Program-made: the position numbers and the translations under genes
Notes under the pieces: generated by a model
The model's input: only the letters and a program-made list of their open reading frames with translations
What the model was told of the DNA's origin: nothing
Databases searched by the model: none
DNA from: JBHGBM01 sp041946965
GTDB taxonomy: Bacteria; Acidobacteriota; Terriglobia; Bryobacterales; Bryobacteraceae
Reading direction: 5' to 3'
Length of the DNA: 23,685 bases
Assembly: GCA_041946965.1 (NCBI GenBank)
Contig: JBHGBM010000087.1
Location: forward strand, 1-23,685
In this document: positions 13,708-23,626 of the stretch, in pieces
Layout of the letters: every line of letters starts with the position of its first letter
Position numbering within the stretch: position 1 is the stretch's first letter

Positions 13708-16700
13708 GTGGCTGAAAGACTCCTGGAGTTCGCGCTGCGCAAGCGGCTGGTCACGCTGCTGATGGGCCTCGCCGTGGCCGCCCTGGGCTATTGGGCCTTT
13801 ACCCGCCTGAAGATCGAAGCCTACACGGACATCTCCGACGTGCAGGTGGTGGTCATTGCCCTGTATCCCGGCCACGCCCCGGAAGAGGTGGAACAGCAGA
13901 TCACGCTGCCTATCGAGCGCTCTCTGAACAACGTGCCGCGCGTGACGGCGCGGCGGTCGCGCACCATCTTCGGGCTGTCGGTTGTGGACCTGACTTTCGA
14001 ATACGGCACCGCGGAGAACCTGGCCCGGCAGATGGTCATCGAACGGCTGCGCGATGCCCCCCTGCCCGAAGGAGTGGAGGCCACGCTCGCCCCTCCGACG
14101 ACGCCGGCGGGCGAATTGTACCGCTACCAGGTAGTCGGGGCCGGCTACAGCCCCATCGAGCTCCGGGAATTGCAGGATTGGGTGATCGCGCCGCGCCTTC
14201 TCCAGGCGCCCGGCGTGGGCGACGCGTTCGCCTTCGGCGGTCTGGTGAAACAGTACCAGATCGAAGCCGATCCGCTGGCGCTCTACAAGTACAAGCTCTC
14301 CATTCGCGCCATCGCGGACGCGGTGGGCGCCAACAACAGGAACTCGGGCGGATCGCTGCTCCGCAGCGGGCAGCAGGACCTGGTGGTGCGCGGCGTGGGG
14401 CTGCTGCGCTCGGCCGCCGACATCGAGAACGTGGTGGTGGCCTCGGTTCGGGGCACGCCCGTGTTCGTGCGCGACGTGGGCCGGGTGCGCATGGGCGCGG
14501 CGCCGCAAACCGGCATCTTCGGCTTGAACGCGGAAACCGGCGGCGTGGAAGGCGTGGTGGCCATGCGCCGCGACGAGAACCCGAGCGAAGTCCTGAAAGC
14601 CGTGCGCGAGGCCGTGGAGGAGCTGAACCACGGCGGGCTGCCCGCGGGCGTCCGCATCGAACCGGTCTACGACCGCACGGAACTGGTGGCCGGCACCCTG
14701 CGCACGGTCTCGCGCACGCTGCTGGAAGGCTTCACCATCGTGTTCCTGGCGCTGCTGTTTCTGCTGGGCAGCTTTCAGGCGGCCATCCTTACCGCGATCA
14801 CCGTGCCGCTCTCGCTGCTGTTCGCCTTCCTGTGCATGTACCTGTACGGCATCCCCGCCAGCCTGCTCAGCCTGGGCGCCCTCGATTTCGGAATTGTCGT
14901 GGACGGCACGCTGGTCATGGTGGAGTTCATTGTCCGCCGTCTGTCGGCCGCACCTTCCCCGGCCGGAGAAGCCGCCAACACCGCGGAGATCCGCAAGTCC
15001 GTCCTGCTGGTGGAGCGCGCCATCGTTTTTTCGCTGCTGATCCTGGTGGCGGCCTACATCCCGCTCTTCGCCCTGGAGCGCGTGGAGCGCCGGCTGTTCG
15101 CCCCCATGGCCTTCACCGTTTGCGCCGCCCTCGCCGGCTCGCTCCTGTTCACCATCACGCTGGCGCCCGTGCTTGCGAGCCTGCTGTTCCGCCACGGCTG
15201 CCGCACGTGGCACAACCCGCTGATCCCGTGGCTGACGCGGCGCTATGAGGCTTTTCTGGGGGTGCTGCTCAACCGCCTGGGGGCCGTAATTGCGGTGACC
15301 GTGGCGCTGTTCGCCGCGGCGGGCTTCCTCGCCACGCGGCTCGGGACCGAGTTTCTGCCCAAGCTGGATGAGGGCGTGATCTGGGTGCGGGCCATCCTGC
15401 CGCCGGGCGTCTCGCTGGAGAAATCCGCGGAGGTCGCCGCGCAGGTCCGCGCGCTGGCTCTGGAATCTCCCGAGGTGACGCTGGCCGCCTCCCAGACGGG
15501 ACGGCAGGAGTCCAACACGGAGCCCTTCGGACCCAACAAGAACGAGCTGCTCCTGGCCCTCAAACCGTATGCGGAGTGGCCCGCCGGCAAGCGTAAGCCC
15601 GACCTGGTAAACGAGCTCGCCGCGCGCTTCCGCGCCCAGGTGCCCGGGGTGACCTTCAGCTTCACCCAGCCCATGATGGACATGGTGACCGAAGCCGTCA
15701 CCGGCTCCTCGGCAGACCTGGCGGTGATCTTCAGCGGGCCCGACCTGGGCGTGCTGCGCACGCTTGCCGGCCGGGCGCTGGCGATCTTGCGCGAAATCCC
15801 CGGCGCGGCCGATACCGCCATCGAACAGGAAGCCGATCAGCCCCAGTTGCACATCGGCATTCGCCGCGACGAGGTCGCGCGCCACGGCCTCAACGTGGGC
15901 GACGTGCAGGAGGTGATCGAGCTGGCCGTGGGCGGCCGCCCCGTCAGCCAGATCTTCGAAGGCGAACGCCGTTTCGACATCACCGTGCGCTACGTGCCCG
16001 AAGCCCGCGGCAGCGCCGGGGAGATCGGCAATATCATGGTGCCGGCGCCCGACGGCAGCCGCGTGCCGCTGGCCCGCCTGGCCGATATCAGGATCGCGGC
16101 GGGCTCCACCATCATCACGCGCCGGAACAATCGCCGCCAGATTAACGTGCGCACCAATATCCGCGGGCGCGACCAGGGCGGCTTCGTGGCCGAGGCGCAG
16201 CGCCGCATCGGGGGCCAGATCGCCGTGCCGCCCGGCTACCGCGTGGAGTGGGGCGGAGAATTCGAAAACCTGGACCGCGCCCGCCGCCGGCTGGCCTGGG
16301 TCCTGCCCCTCACCATCTTCATCATCTTCCTGCTGCTCTACTGGGCGTTCAATTCGGTGCCGAACGCCGGCCTGGTGCTGCTGAATGTGCCTTTTTCGAT
16401 TGTCGGCGGGGTGGCGGCCCTCTACCTGAGGGATATCCCCTTCAGCGTCTCGGCCGCGGTGGGTTTCGTCTCGCTGTTCGGCGTCGCGGTGATGAGCGGT
16501 GTGCTCTACGTGGCGGAAATCAACCGGCAGCGGTTTGACGCCGGCCGGCCGCTCCGCGCGGCAGTGTTGGCGGGGGCCTGCGCGCAATTGCGCCCCCGGC
16601 TCATCCTGATCCTGGTGGCGACGTTCGGCATGGTGCCCGCCGCCTTCGCCACCGGCATCGGATCGGATATCCAAAGGCCGCTTGCGACGGTGGTGCTGGG

Positions 16701-16782
16701 AGGCCTGGTTTCGACGCTCTTTCTCAGCCTGCTGGCCCTGCCCTGCCTGTATTACCTGATGGAGGCGCGGCGAAACCGGTAG
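13708..16782 (+). CDS. czcA: Heavy-metal efflux RND pump, CzcA/CusA class
   Basis: This 1024-residue inner-membrane proton/metal antiporter starts at a GTG. TM1 begins RKRLVTLLMGLAVAALGYWAF, and the porter entry AYTDISDVQVVVIALYPGHAPEEVE is the class signature. TM4 carries the proton relay D393, D399 and E406 in LDFGIVVDGTLVMVE, with exactly the CzcA spacing (D402, D408, E415). The usual VEN is VEF here. A second porter half starts LGTEFLPKLDEGVIWVRA. The segment FTQPMMDMVTEAVTGSS near residues 650-670 is where CusA and CzcA differ at metal contacts; it matches neither clearly, so the ion (Zn/Co/Ni or Cu/Ag) is open. Length is full. The stop codon abuts that of mfd with no gap. Confidence 0.96.
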   Translation: MAERLLEFALRKRLVTLLMGLAVAALGYWAFTRLKIEAYTDISDVQVVVIALYPGHAPEEVEQQITLPIERSLNNVPRVTARRSRTIFGLSVVDLTFEYGTAENLARQMVIERLRDAPLPEGVEATLAPPTTPAGELYRYQVVGAGYSPIELRELQDWVIAPRLLQAPGVGDAFAFGGLVKQYQIEADPLALYKYKLSIRAIADAVGANNRNSGGSLLRSGQQDLVVRGVGLLRSAADIENVVVASVRGTPVFVRDVGRVRMGAAPQTGIFGLNAETGGVEGVVAMRRDENPSEVLKAVREAVEELNHGGLPAGVRIEPVYDRTELVAGTLRTVSRTLLEGFTIVFLALLFLLGSFQAAILTAITVPLSLLFAFLCMYLYGIPASLLSLGALDFGIVVDGTLVMVEFIVRRLSAAPSPAGEAANTAEIRKSVLLVERAIVFSLLILVAAYIPLFALERVERRLFAPMAFTVCAALAGSLLFTITLAPVLASLLFRHGCRTWHNPLIPWLTRRYEAFLGVLLNRLGAVIAVTVALFAAAGFLATRLGTEFLPKLDEGVIWVRAILPPGVSLEKSAEVAAQVRALALESPEVTLAASQTGRQESNTEPFGPNKNELLLALKPYAEWPAGKRKPDLVNELAARFRAQVPGVTFSFTQPMMDMVTEAVTGSSADLAVIFSGPDLGVLRTLAGRALAILREIPGAADTAIEQEADQPQLHIGIRRDEVARHGLNVGDVQEVIELAVGGRPVSQIFEGERRFDITVRYVPEARGSAGEIGNIMVPAPDGSRVPLARLADIRIAAGSTIITRRNNRRQINVRTNIRGRDQGGFVAEAQRRIGGQIAVPPGYRVEWGGEFENLDRARRRLAWVLPLTIFIIFLLLYWAFNSVPNAGLVLLNVPFSIVGGVAALYLRDIPFSVSAAVGFVSLFGVAVMSGVLYVAEINRQRFDAGRPLRAAVLAGACAQLRPRLILILVATFGMVPAAFATGIGSDIQRPLATVVLGGLVSTLFLSLLALPCLYYLMEARRNR

Positions 16783-19700
16783 CTACCGCCCCGCCAGCCG
16801 CTCCAGCTTCTCGCGCACGAAACCGAGCACCGCGCCGGCCCCCGTGGCTCCGTCGAGCGGCAGGATAAGCACCCCCGCGGGCGTGAATTGCGCGCCCTGC
16901 GTCCCGCTCACCAGGTCCATCAGGCGCACCGGATCGATGCGCGCCTCCTGGTGGAACTTCACGCTCAGCAGCGAATGGCGGCGGTCGATCACCTCGATGC
17001 CCAGCTTCTCCGCGGTGGATTTCAGCGCGGAGTACTCCAGCAGGTTGCGCACGGCCTCCGGCACCGGGCCGTAGCGGTCGGCCAGTTCCTGCTCGGTCTT
17101 CTCGCGCGCCGCGGCGTCACCCGCGCTGGCGATCTGGCGGTACGCGCGCAGCCGCTGATTTTCGTCGGCGATGTAATCGACCGGGATGCGTATGTCGAGC
17201 CCCAAGTTGAGGGTGGAGTGAATTTCCGGCGGCACTTCCTCGCCTTTCAGCTCCCGCACGGTCTCCTCCAGCAGCCTGACATACATGTCGAATCCCACCG
17301 CGTTGATGTGACCGTGCTGCTCGCCTCCCAGCAGGTTGCCCGCGCCGCGCAGCTCCAGGTCGAGGGCCGCGATTTTGAAACCCGCTCCCAGGTCGCTGAA
17401 TTCCTTGAGCGCCGCCAGCCGCTTCCGCGCCAGCTCGGACAGTTCCGTTTCCTGCGGCACCAGCAGGTAAGCGTAAGCGCGGCGGTTCGAGCGCCCCACC
17501 CGGCCACGAAGTTGATAGAGCTCTGAGAGCCCGTAGCGCTCGGCGTTTTCCACGATGAGGGTGTTCGCCAGCGGGATGTCCAGACCGTTTTCTACAATTG
17601 TGGTTGATACCAGCACATCGAACTCGTGGCGCATGAACTTGAGCATGGTGCGCTCCAGTTCCGCCTCGGCCATCTGGCCATGACCGACCCCTATGCGCGC
17701 CTGGGGGACAAGTTCCTGGACAGCGGCGGCACGCGTCCAGATGGAATCGACCCGGTTGTGAAGATAGTAGACCTGCCCGCCACGCCCGATCTCCAGTTCG
17801 ATGGCCGAGCGCACAAGGTCGGGATGGAACGGCGCCACCACGGTCTGAATGGAGAGCCGGTCCTTGGGCGGCGTTTCAATCACGGACATGTCGCGCAACC
17901 CCAATAGCGACATATGTAGTGTTCGCGGAATGGGAGTGGCGCTCATGCTCACCACATCCACTGACTTCTTGATCTGCTTGAGGCGCTCCTTGTGCTTGAC
18001 GCCGAAGCGCTGTTCTTCATCGACGATCAACAGCCCCAGGTCGCGGAACTCCACATCCGCCGAGAGCAAACGGTGGGTCCCTATGGCGATATCCACCTTG
18101 CCCTCGGCCAGGTCGGCGAGGGCCGCTTTCAGCTCCTTGGGAGCCCGGAACCGGCTGAACATTTCGATGCGCACAGGGAAGGGCTGGAAGCGGCGTTTGA
18201 AGGTCTCGAAATGCTGGAAGGTCAGTACAGTTGTGGGCGCCAGAACCGCCACCTGTTTGCCATCGCCCAGCGCCTTGAAAGCGGCGCGCATCACCACTTC
18301 GGTCTTGCCGAAGCCCACGTCGCCGCACAGCAGCCGGTCCATGGGCTGCGGGGTTTCCATGTCGCGCTTGATGTCGGCAACCGCGGAAAGCTGGTCGCGC
18401 GTCTCGCTGAACTCGAAGGCGTCCTCGAATTCCCGCTGCCAGTTGCTGTCGCTGGAAAAGGAGAAGCCCTCGGCCGTCTTGCGGGCGGCATAGAGTTTCA
18501 AGAGTTCGTCCGCCATGTCCCGCATGCGGGCCTTCACGCGCGTCTTGGTGCGGCTCCAGGTGGCGCCGCCGATGCGGTCGAGGGTGGGTTGCGATTCGCC
18601 GGAGCCGCGGAAACGCTGCACCAGGTCCATGCGGGCCAACGGCACGTAGAGCTTGGATTCGCCGGCGTACTCGAGCGTCATGTAGTCGCCGCGCGAGTCG
18701 CCGTGCTCGATCTCCCGCAGCCCCAGAAACCGCGCCACGCCGTGGTCGGCATGCACCACGTAGTCCCCCGGCTTCAGGTCGATCAGGTCGGCCGAGAAGG
18801 CCGCCTGTGCCTTTTTCGTAGAGGGCGTTCGGGCGACCAGTTCGGGGGTCTCGAACAGATCCTCCGAGCCGAATACTACAAGACTGGAATCACGGAAGAC
18901 GCTGCCGTGCGCAATGCGGCCACGGATCAGGTAGATGCTGGCAACCGCGCCCGCCATGTAGGCGCGCTCGGCCAGGTAGTCCGATCCCGACCGGTCCAAC
19001 CCAAGCTGATAGGGAACCCCGTACTCGTCCAGGATGTCCGCTACCCGTTCCACGTCGCCGACGGTGGGGGCGAAGAACGCCACCCGGCTGCCCGATTCCA
19101 CCAGGGTGCGCGCCTCCGCGATGGCCACCTGCATGTTGCCGTGAAATGCCATGGAGGGCCGCGTGGAGACGTGGAATCCCGGCTCCGCGGAGATATCCAG
19201 TTCCCTCAGACTGACCTGCGCGCCGCTTGCGGAGTCGCGCAATTCGTCCCAGGTAAAATAGATTTTACTACTGTCGTAAGAACCGGGGGCTTCGATCTGG
19301 TCCAGGCGCTTCCAGAAACGTTCCGCGGCAGCTTTGGTACGCTCCGGCTCGTCCCACACCAGCAGCGGCGCTTCGGGCAGATCGAAGAGGCTGGTGCCGG
19401 GGCGTTTGACCAGGGCCGTGAGCAGCTCCCAGCCGGCGAAGGGCTCACCGGGAGCGGGCAACTCCCTGGCGGGCATTCCCGATTCCCGTAGTAACTCGGT
19501 GAGCTTTTCCAGCATCGGCCGGGAGCGCTGCCACTCGGTGAGCGGCAGCAGCACGCACTCTTCGGTCTTCGCCGTGGAACGTTGGGTCTCGACGTCGAAC
19601 CGGCGTATGGATTCCACCTGGTCGCCGAACAGGTCGATGCGCGCCGGCTTGGCCGATTGCGGCGAATAGACATCCAGAATGCCGCCGCGCACGGAGTACT

Positions 19701-20247
19701 CGCCCACCATCTCCACCGGCTCCCGGCGCTGGTAGCCGATGCTTTCCAGGTGCGCGACCAGCTCCTCCAGCGGCACCTCGTCGCCCACCCGCAGCGTCAA
19801 CCCCAGTTGCCTGTAGTAGTCCGGCGGCTCGAGGCGCATCAGCGCGCTCGCCACCGGCGCCACCGTGACCGGCACGCGCGTGGTGGCCAGCCGCCACAAC
19901 CCCACCGCCCGCTCCTCGGCCACTTCGGCGTGAGGCGACATGCGCTGGAGCGGCAGCACGTCCACGGCGGGAAGCAGTTGCGGTCCGGCGCCGCGTCCGG
20001 CTATGAGCAGATCGTGGAACGTCTCTACCGCCTCGAAGATTTCTTCCGATTGTTTCGCGCCTTCTACTACTAAAATAATAGATCGTTCCGTGAGTTGGTG
20101 CAGCAGAACCGTGTAGAGGGCTTTGGCGGTGGTGGTCAGGCCGACGAGGGAGAGGGTCTCACCGGCGGGAATACGCCGCACCAACTCCTGGAACGCCGGG
20201 TGGCGTCCCAGGTTCTGGAACAGATCGCGTACCGCGGGATGAATCAC
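16783..20247 (-). CDS. mfd: Transcription-repair coupling factor Mfd
   Basis: This 1154-residue ATPase removes RNA polymerase stalled at DNA lesions and recruits UvrA. Order: UvrB-like N-terminal domains (about 1-350, including LPAVDVLPLQRMSPHAEV and YSVRGGILDVYSPQ), RNA polymerase-interacting domain (about 490-545, PGDYVVHADHGVARFLGL), helicase core with Walker A GDVGFGKT (642-649), DEEQ box (743-746), SATPIPRTL and the arginine-finger motif QLRGRVGRS, then a translocation motif region and C-terminal domain D7. Length is normal for the family (1130-1190). The start GTG overlaps the TGA of the upstream rfaE2 gene, so the two are translationally coupled. It converges on czcA. All key motifs are intact. 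Confidence 0.98.
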   Translation of the reverse strand: MIHPAVRDLFQNLGRHPAFQELVRRIPAGETLSLVGLTTTAKALYTVLLHQLTERSIILVVEGAKQSEEIFEAVETFHDLLIAGRGAGPQLLPAVDVLPLQRMSPHAEVAEERAVGLWRLATTRVPVTVAPVASALMRLEPPDYYRQLGLTLRVGDEVPLEELVAHLESIGYQRREPVEMVGEYSVRGGILDVYSPQSAKPARIDLFGDQVESIRRFDVETQRSTAKTEECVLLPLTEWQRSRPMLEKLTELLRESGMPARELPAPGEPFAGWELLTALVKRPGTSLFDLPEAPLLVWDEPERTKAAAERFWKRLDQIEAPGSYDSSKIYFTWDELRDSASGAQVSLRELDISAEPGFHVSTRPSMAFHGNMQVAIAEARTLVESGSRVAFFAPTVGDVERVADILDEYGVPYQLGLDRSGSDYLAERAYMAGAVASIYLIRGRIAHGSVFRDSSLVVFGSEDLFETPELVARTPSTKKAQAAFSADLIDLKPGDYVVHADHGVARFLGLREIEHGDSRGDYMTLEYAGESKLYVPLARMDLVQRFRGSGESQPTLDRIGGATWSRTKTRVKARMRDMADELLKLYAARKTAEGFSFSSDSNWQREFEDAFEFSETRDQLSAVADIKRDMETPQPMDRLLCGDVGFGKTEVVMRAAFKALGDGKQVAVLAPTTVLTFQHFETFKRRFQPFPVRIEMFSRFRAPKELKAALADLAEGKVDIAIGTHRLLSADVEFRDLGLLIVDEEQRFGVKHKERLKQIKKSVDVVSMSATPIPRTLHMSLLGLRDMSVIETPPKDRLSIQTVVAPFHPDLVRSAIELEIGRGGQVYYLHNRVDSIWTRAAAVQELVPQARIGVGHGQMAEAELERTMLKFMRHEFDVLVSTTIVENGLDIPLANTLIVENAERYGLSELYQLRGRVGRSNRRAYAYLLVPQETELSELARKRLAALKEFSDLGAGFKIAALDLELRGAGNLLGGEQHGHINAVGFDMYVRLLEETVRELKGEEVPPEIHSTLNLGLDIRIPVDYIADENQRLRAYRQIASAGDAAAREKTEQELADRYGPVPEAVRNLLEYSALKSTAEKLGIEVIDRRHSLLSVKFHQEARIDPVRLMDLVSGTQGAQFTPAGVLILPLDGATGAGAVLGFVREKLERLAGR

Positions 20248-20714
20248 TTGCGTGCCAGAAGATTTTCTATTATTCCTGTAGTAGAATAACCTGGTTCCAG
20301 GGCCAAAGCCATCACGCGGCCGCCTGCCGCTTCGACCTCCTCGCGTCCGGCGATCCAGTGCGCCCAGTCGGCGCCCTTCACCAGCACATCCGGCAGCACC
20401 GCCGCGATCAACTCGCGGGGCGTATCCTCGTCAAAAAGGGTGACTGCGTCCACGGCGGCCAGGCCCGCGCACACTGCGGCGCGCTCTCCTTCGGAAATCA
20501 GCGGACGGCTGGGACCCTTCAGGCGCCGCACGGAGGCATCGGAATTGAGCGCCAGGATGAGAACGTCGCCGAGCGACCGCGCCTGTTCCAGCAGCCGTAT
20601 GTGTCCGGGATGCAGCAGGTCGTAGCAACCGTTTGTAAACACAACGACTTTGCCCTCCTGCTTCCAGCGGGCGCGCTGCTCGATGAGCCGCTCCCGGCGG
20701 TAGATTTCGCCCAT
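20244..20714 (-). CDS. rfaE2: D-glycero-beta-D-manno-heptose 1-phosphate adenylyltransferase (standalone RfaE2)
   Basis: This 156-residue cytoplasmic nucleotidyltransferase makes ADP-heptose from heptose 1-phosphate and ATP for lipopolysaccharide core or other glycans. Motifs: FTNGCYDLLHPGHIRLLEQA with the HxGH box at 35-38, ALNSDASVRRLKGPSRP, LPDVLVKGADW, and the C-terminal STTGII (144-149). In E. coli this is the second half of fused HldE; here the kinase domain is absent and must be elsewhere. It lies 16 bases after the UDP-glucuronate decarboxylase stop and overlaps mfd by GTGA, so the three probably share one transcript. Assignment is supported by near-full collinearity with the HldE C-terminal domain. 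Confidence 0.93.
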   Translation of the reverse strand: MGEIYRRERLIEQRARWKQEGKVVVFTNGCYDLLHPGHIRLLEQARSLGDVLILALNSDASVRRLKGPSRPLISEGERAAVCAGLAAVDAVTLFDEDTPRELIAAVLPDVLVKGADWAHWIAGREEVEAAGGRVMALALEPGYSTTGIIENLLARK

Positions 20715-20730
20715 CTGCCTCCAGTGTAAT

Positions 20731-21660
<930 letters not shown>

Positions 21661-21665
21661 TGCGT

Positions 21666-21672
21666 CTCCTCC
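21666..21672 (-). promoter_or_regulatory. Shine-Dalgarno that fixes a TTG start
   Basis: GGAGGAG on the minus strand ends five bases before the TTG at 21660. It supports the short 309-residue product over the longer open frame. Confidence 0.7.
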
Positions 21673-21717
21673 GCTAACTTCGTTTATTCTAGCCCGTGAT
21701 ACAGTCGAAGCAGCGCG

Positions 21718-23559
21718 ATGGAGCACTCCCTCCTGGAAATGTCCATTCTCGCGGCGCTCTTGGGGGTGTCGGCAACGTGGTTCTGGATCCGCTTGCGGCC
21801 CACGCTCGATGTGTTGCGGCGGGCCCGCGTCACGGCGGGCTGGGCGCTGCGCCCGCTGGCCCCGCGGCTGAAACAGTTCGCCTGGGAAGTGCTGCTTCAG
21901 GGCAAAGTCATCCGAGAGCGGCCCCTGCCCGGACTGGCGCACGCCTTCGTGTTCTGGGGTTTCCTGGCTTTTGCGCTCATCACGGTGGACCACATCGCGC
22001 GGGGGTTCGGCGCGGAGGTGCTGGATACGCGGAGCGGCTTCGGCCGCGCCTACGCGTGGTTCGTGGCGGCGTTCGCGGCGGCGGTGGCGGTTTCCATCGC
22101 GGGCCTGTTCGTGAGGCGCTACTTCGTGCGGCCGCCGTGGCTGGGCACGATCAAAGCCGAATCGGGCGTGATCGCCGGGCTAATCTTCGTCCTGATGATC
22201 ACCTATCTGGCGGGGATGGCGATCGGGGAAGCCTCGGCGGCGGCGCGCGTGAACTGGTGGGTCCACACAGCCGCGCTGGCCGCGTTTCTGCCGCTCATCC
22301 CGCGCACCAAGCACCTGCACCTGGCCTTGAGCCCGATCACGGTCTTGTTGCGGCGCCACGGCTTCAGCGCGATTCCGCCGCTGGCGGGCGACGAGGATTT
22401 CGGCCTGGATACGGGGCGCGACGTCACCCGCATCGACGCCTTGCAGGCCTACACCTGCGTGGAGTGCGGCCGCTGCACCGAGCACTGCCCCGCCTACAAC
22501 ACCGGCAAGGTTCTGAACCCCAAGGAAATCATCCTCGGGCTGCGGCGCTACCTGAACAGCGAGGGTCCGGCGGGCGAAGAGCCGCTGCTCGCGGAGCACA
22601 TTTCCGAAGAGGCGGCGTTTCAGTGCACCACCTGCGGAAGCTGCGAGTACCAGTGCCCGGTGGGGATTCAGCACCTGCCCGTGATCGTGGGGCTGCGGCG
22701 CGGCGCCGTGAATACGGGCCGATGGGAAGACGAGCACGGCACCCGGCTGCTCCTCACGCTCGAGCGCAATGGAAACTCGCTCGGCTTCGCCGGTGTGGAG
22801 CGGCAACGGTTCATCGAGAAGGCCGCGCTGCCGCTGTTCGACGGCTCGCAGGAGTATTGCCTGTGGCTGGGCTGCATGGGTTCCTACGACCCGAACGGGC
22901 GCGAGATTGTGCAGGCGCTGGCGCGGGTCCTGGGGCGCGCCGGGGTGAGCTTCGGCGTGCCGGCGCGCGAGAAGTGCACGGGCGACCCGGCGCGGCGGCT
23001 CGGCAACGACCTGCTGTTCCAGCAACTGGCGGAGTACGGGATCGGGCAATTGCGCGAAGCGGGCGCCCGCAAGCTGGTCTCGATCTGCCCCCACTGCGTG
23101 CGGACCATCGGCGGCGACTGGCGCGAATTCGGAGCGGATTTCGGGATCGAGCACCACAGCGAGCTGCTCGCGCGGCTGGGTGAGAGACTCCCGCCGGCGG
23201 CGAACGGAACGCGAGTCGCCTATCACGACCCGTGCTACCTGGGGCGTTACCGCGGCGTCTACGAAGCGCCCCGCGCGGTGGTGGCGCGCGCGGCGAAGGT
23301 AGTGGAACCGGAGCGGACGCGGCAGCGGTCGTTTTGCTGCGGGGCGGGCGGCGGACTGATGTTCCTCGGGGAAGAGAAGGGCCGGCGCGTAAACGTGGAA
23401 AGGGCCGGACAGCTCGCCGCGACGGGAGCGGCCGTGGTGGGGACCGCCTGCCCGTTCTGCCAGTCGATGTTCCGCGACGCCTTCGGCGCGATGGGCGGGG
23501 AGCCGCCGCGCCTGCTGGACATCGCCCAAATCGCCGACGGCGCGCTCGAAAAGCAGTGA
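21718..23559 (+). CDS. Membrane heme b / iron-sulfur oxidoreductase (HdrD-like, ETF:menaquinone oxidoreductase type)
   Basis: This 613-residue protein combines a NarI-like membrane domain with an iron-sulfur domain. Membrane helices cover about residues 5-215, with His candidates for heme b at 75 (GLAHAFVFWGF), 92, 183 and 199/201. Two 4Fe-4S ferredoxin motifs follow: C247-C250-C253-C257 and C303-C306-C309-C313. Two CCG domains, as in HdrD/HdrB, come next: C386, C420, C457-C460, and C506, C540-C541, C578-C581 (RSFCCGAGGG, ACPFC). This architecture is known for proteins passing electrons from electron-transfer flavoprotein to menaquinone. No etfAB genes are in the window, so the donor is inferred. 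Its ATG is 57 bases from the divergent decarboxylase start. Confidence 0.88.
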   Translation: MEHSLLEMSILAALLGVSATWFWIRLRPTLDVLRRARVTAGWALRPLAPRLKQFAWEVLLQGKVIRERPLPGLAHAFVFWGFLAFALITVDHIARGFGAEVLDTRSGFGRAYAWFVAAFAAAVAVSIAGLFVRRYFVRPPWLGTIKAESGVIAGLIFVLMITYLAGMAIGEASAAARVNWWVHTAALAAFLPLIPRTKHLHLALSPITVLLRRHGFSAIPPLAGDEDFGLDTGRDVTRIDALQAYTCVECGRCTEHCPAYNTGKVLNPKEIILGLRRYLNSEGPAGEEPLLAEHISEEAAFQCTTCGSCEYQCPVGIQHLPVIVGLRRGAVNTGRWEDEHGTRLLLTLERNGNSLGFAGVERQRFIEKAALPLFDGSQEYCLWLGCMGSYDPNGREIVQALARVLGRAGVSFGVPAREKCTGDPARRLGNDLLFQQLAEYGIGQLREAGARKLVSICPHCVRTIGGDWREFGADFGIEHHSELLARLGERLPPAANGTRVAYHDPCYLGRYRGVYEAPRAVVARAAKVVEPERTRQRSFCCGAGGGLMFLGEEKGRRVNVERAGQLAATGAAVVGTACPFCQSMFRDAFGAMGGEPPRLLDIAQIADGALEKQ

Positions 23560-23578
23560 TGGCGCGGCAAAAATCCGG

Positions 23579-23588
23579 ATGCTATAAT
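23579..23588 (+). promoter_or_regulatory. Extended -10 promoter of the tRNA gene
   Basis: TGCTATAAT has both the TGn extension and a perfect -10 hexamer (TATAAT, 23583-23588). The -35 region near 23560-23565 (TGGCGC) is poor, which an extended -10 can offset. It begins right after the stop of the oxidoreductase gene. The predicted transcript start is near 23595. Confidence 0.7.
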
Positions 23589-23593
23589 TCGAT

Positions 23594-23610
23594 TTGGCCT
23601 TCCGGGCCAA
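23594..23610 (+). other. Leader hairpin upstream of tRNA-Lys
   Basis: TTGGCC (23594-23599) pairs with GGCCAA (23605-23610) around a five-base loop. It falls at the predicted 5' end of the pre-tRNA, 16 bases before the mature tRNA, and could affect 5' processing or stability. Confidence 0.4.
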
Positions 23611-23626
23611 GTCCCGCCAACCATGT

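Noticed and set aside
13606..16674. A 1022-codon open frame on the minus strand opposite czcA
   Set aside because: Its product is rich in His, Arg, Gln and Gly without any domain, while the plus strand encodes a full RND pump. Such frames arise from high-GC codon use.
17992..19491. A 499-codon plus-strand open frame inside mfd
   Set aside because: It is opposite intact helicase and interaction domains of Mfd and has no recognisable domain.
21661..21993. N-terminal extension of the UDP-glucuronate decarboxylase
   Set aside because: The extra residues are Arg/Pro/Gln-rich, overlap the divergent oxidoreductase gene and lack a start site; GGAGGAG before the TTG at 21660 marks the real start.
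22180..23610. A 476-codon minus-strand open frame opposite the iron-sulfur oxidoreductase
   Set aside because: It has no domain; the plus strand carries all cysteine motifs.
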